Source: Rhodovulum robiginosum (GTDB taxonomy: Bacteria; Pseudomonadota; Alphaproteobacteria; Rhodobacterales; Rhodobacteraceae). From it: 64,000 nt of DNA. Positions 63,972 through 64,000 of this stretch are shown here, in pieces; position 1 is the stretch's first letter, and every line of letters begins with the position of its first letter. The position numbers and the translations under genes were made by a program. Location of the stretch: NCBI RefSeq assembly GCF_003944755.1, contig NZ_RWGU01000048.1, forward strand, positions 287,001-351,000. Direction: 5' to 3'. The notes under the pieces were generated by a model that saw nothing but the letters and a program-made list of their open reading frames with translations, was not told the DNA's origin and did not search any database.

Positions 63972-64000
63972 GCGAAGGCCTGAAGCCCTGTCTGCGCCCG
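63968..64000 (-). CDS. C-terminal end of an unidentified upstream gene
   Basis: Only ten residues, RAQTGLQAFA, and a TGA that overlaps the CoA-transferase start by four bases. Too little to name. Class III CoA-transferase genes often sit with acyl-CoA dehydrogenase, hydratase or lyase genes, so one of these is a guess. Confidence 0.45.
   Translation of the reverse strand, partial: RAQTGLQAFA

Overview
The window is GC-rich, densely packed chromosomal DNA from an alphaproteobacterium of the order Rhodobacterales. The basis is the presence of photosynthetic reaction-centre and bacteriochlorophyll genes (pufM, pufC, bchE, bchJ), PpsR-, FnrL- and alphaproteobacterial LexA-type operators, and runs of genes that typically travel together in this order (rsfS-rlmH, gpmI-envC-ctpA-rppH, lgt-midA-pgeF, serC-serA, leuCD...leuB). 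The reaction-centre cytochrome has only three haem motifs and a cysteine where one axial methionine is expected, an architecture I associate with Rhodovulum sulfidophilum. That points to a phototrophic, Rhodovulum-like relative but does not prove a genus.

Layout. 1-3.5 kb: end of the puf operon (pufM fragment, pufC), a strong intrinsic terminator, then dxs, which supplies isoprenoid precursors for carotenoids and the bacteriochlorophyll tail. 3.6-13.8 kb: a SulP transporter, a small kinase, tRNA-Pro(CGG), the leucine genes leuC, leuD and leuB with a membrane protein and an EEP-family enzyme between them, an MscS channel and a SOUL haem-binding protein. 13.9-19.5 kb: ribosome silencing and methylation (rsfS, rlmH), glycolysis (gpmI), cell-wall remodelling (envC, ctpA) and mRNA decapping (rppH). 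19.7-28.6 kb: yjdM, a LexA-boxed but C-terminally short dnaE2, a MltB-like transglycosylase, rnr and dapE. 28.9-36.5 kb: a Hint-domain protein, a four-gene Mla/Pqi-like lipid transport operon, rlmN and an IalB-like protein. 36.7-42.4 kb: serine biosynthesis (serB, serC, serA) with a decayed CPBP protease gene between serB and serC, then a metallophosphatase. 42.4-49.8 kb: a second Hint protein, a 38-residue small protein, lgt-midA-pgeF, ubiK, a YbjN-family gene and proC-csaA-hydroxyacid dehydrogenase. 49.9-56.9 kb: a lower-GC mipA islet, tdk, carB, a GT87-like membrane protein and a CPBP-family protein. 57-64 kb: bchE-bchJ behind a composite FnrL/PpsR operator, a cyclopropane synthase homologue, aspS and a class III CoA-transferase.

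How the parts fit. The two photosynthesis segments lie about 56 kb apart with ordinary housekeeping genes between them, so at least bchEJ is detached from the puf end of the photosynthesis gene cluster. BchE makes the isocyclic ring without oxygen, and its operator would couple it to low oxygen (FnrL) and to photosynthesis repression (PpsR). Most other genes are core metabolism and envelope maintenance.

Beyond the genes, the clearest unexplained signal is a dispersed element of about 23 bp (core GGCCAGAAGAAG, with an AT-rich ATATTT block). It has six copies in the window, all intergenic and all beyond gene 3' ends, twice as inverted pairs. Other points of interest are a likely CTG start, a coupled leader ORF before rsfS, an FNR-type box inside a 13-bp inverted repeat, and a standalone truncated DnaE2. 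No CRISPR array, insertion sequence, prophage or rRNA gene was seen.
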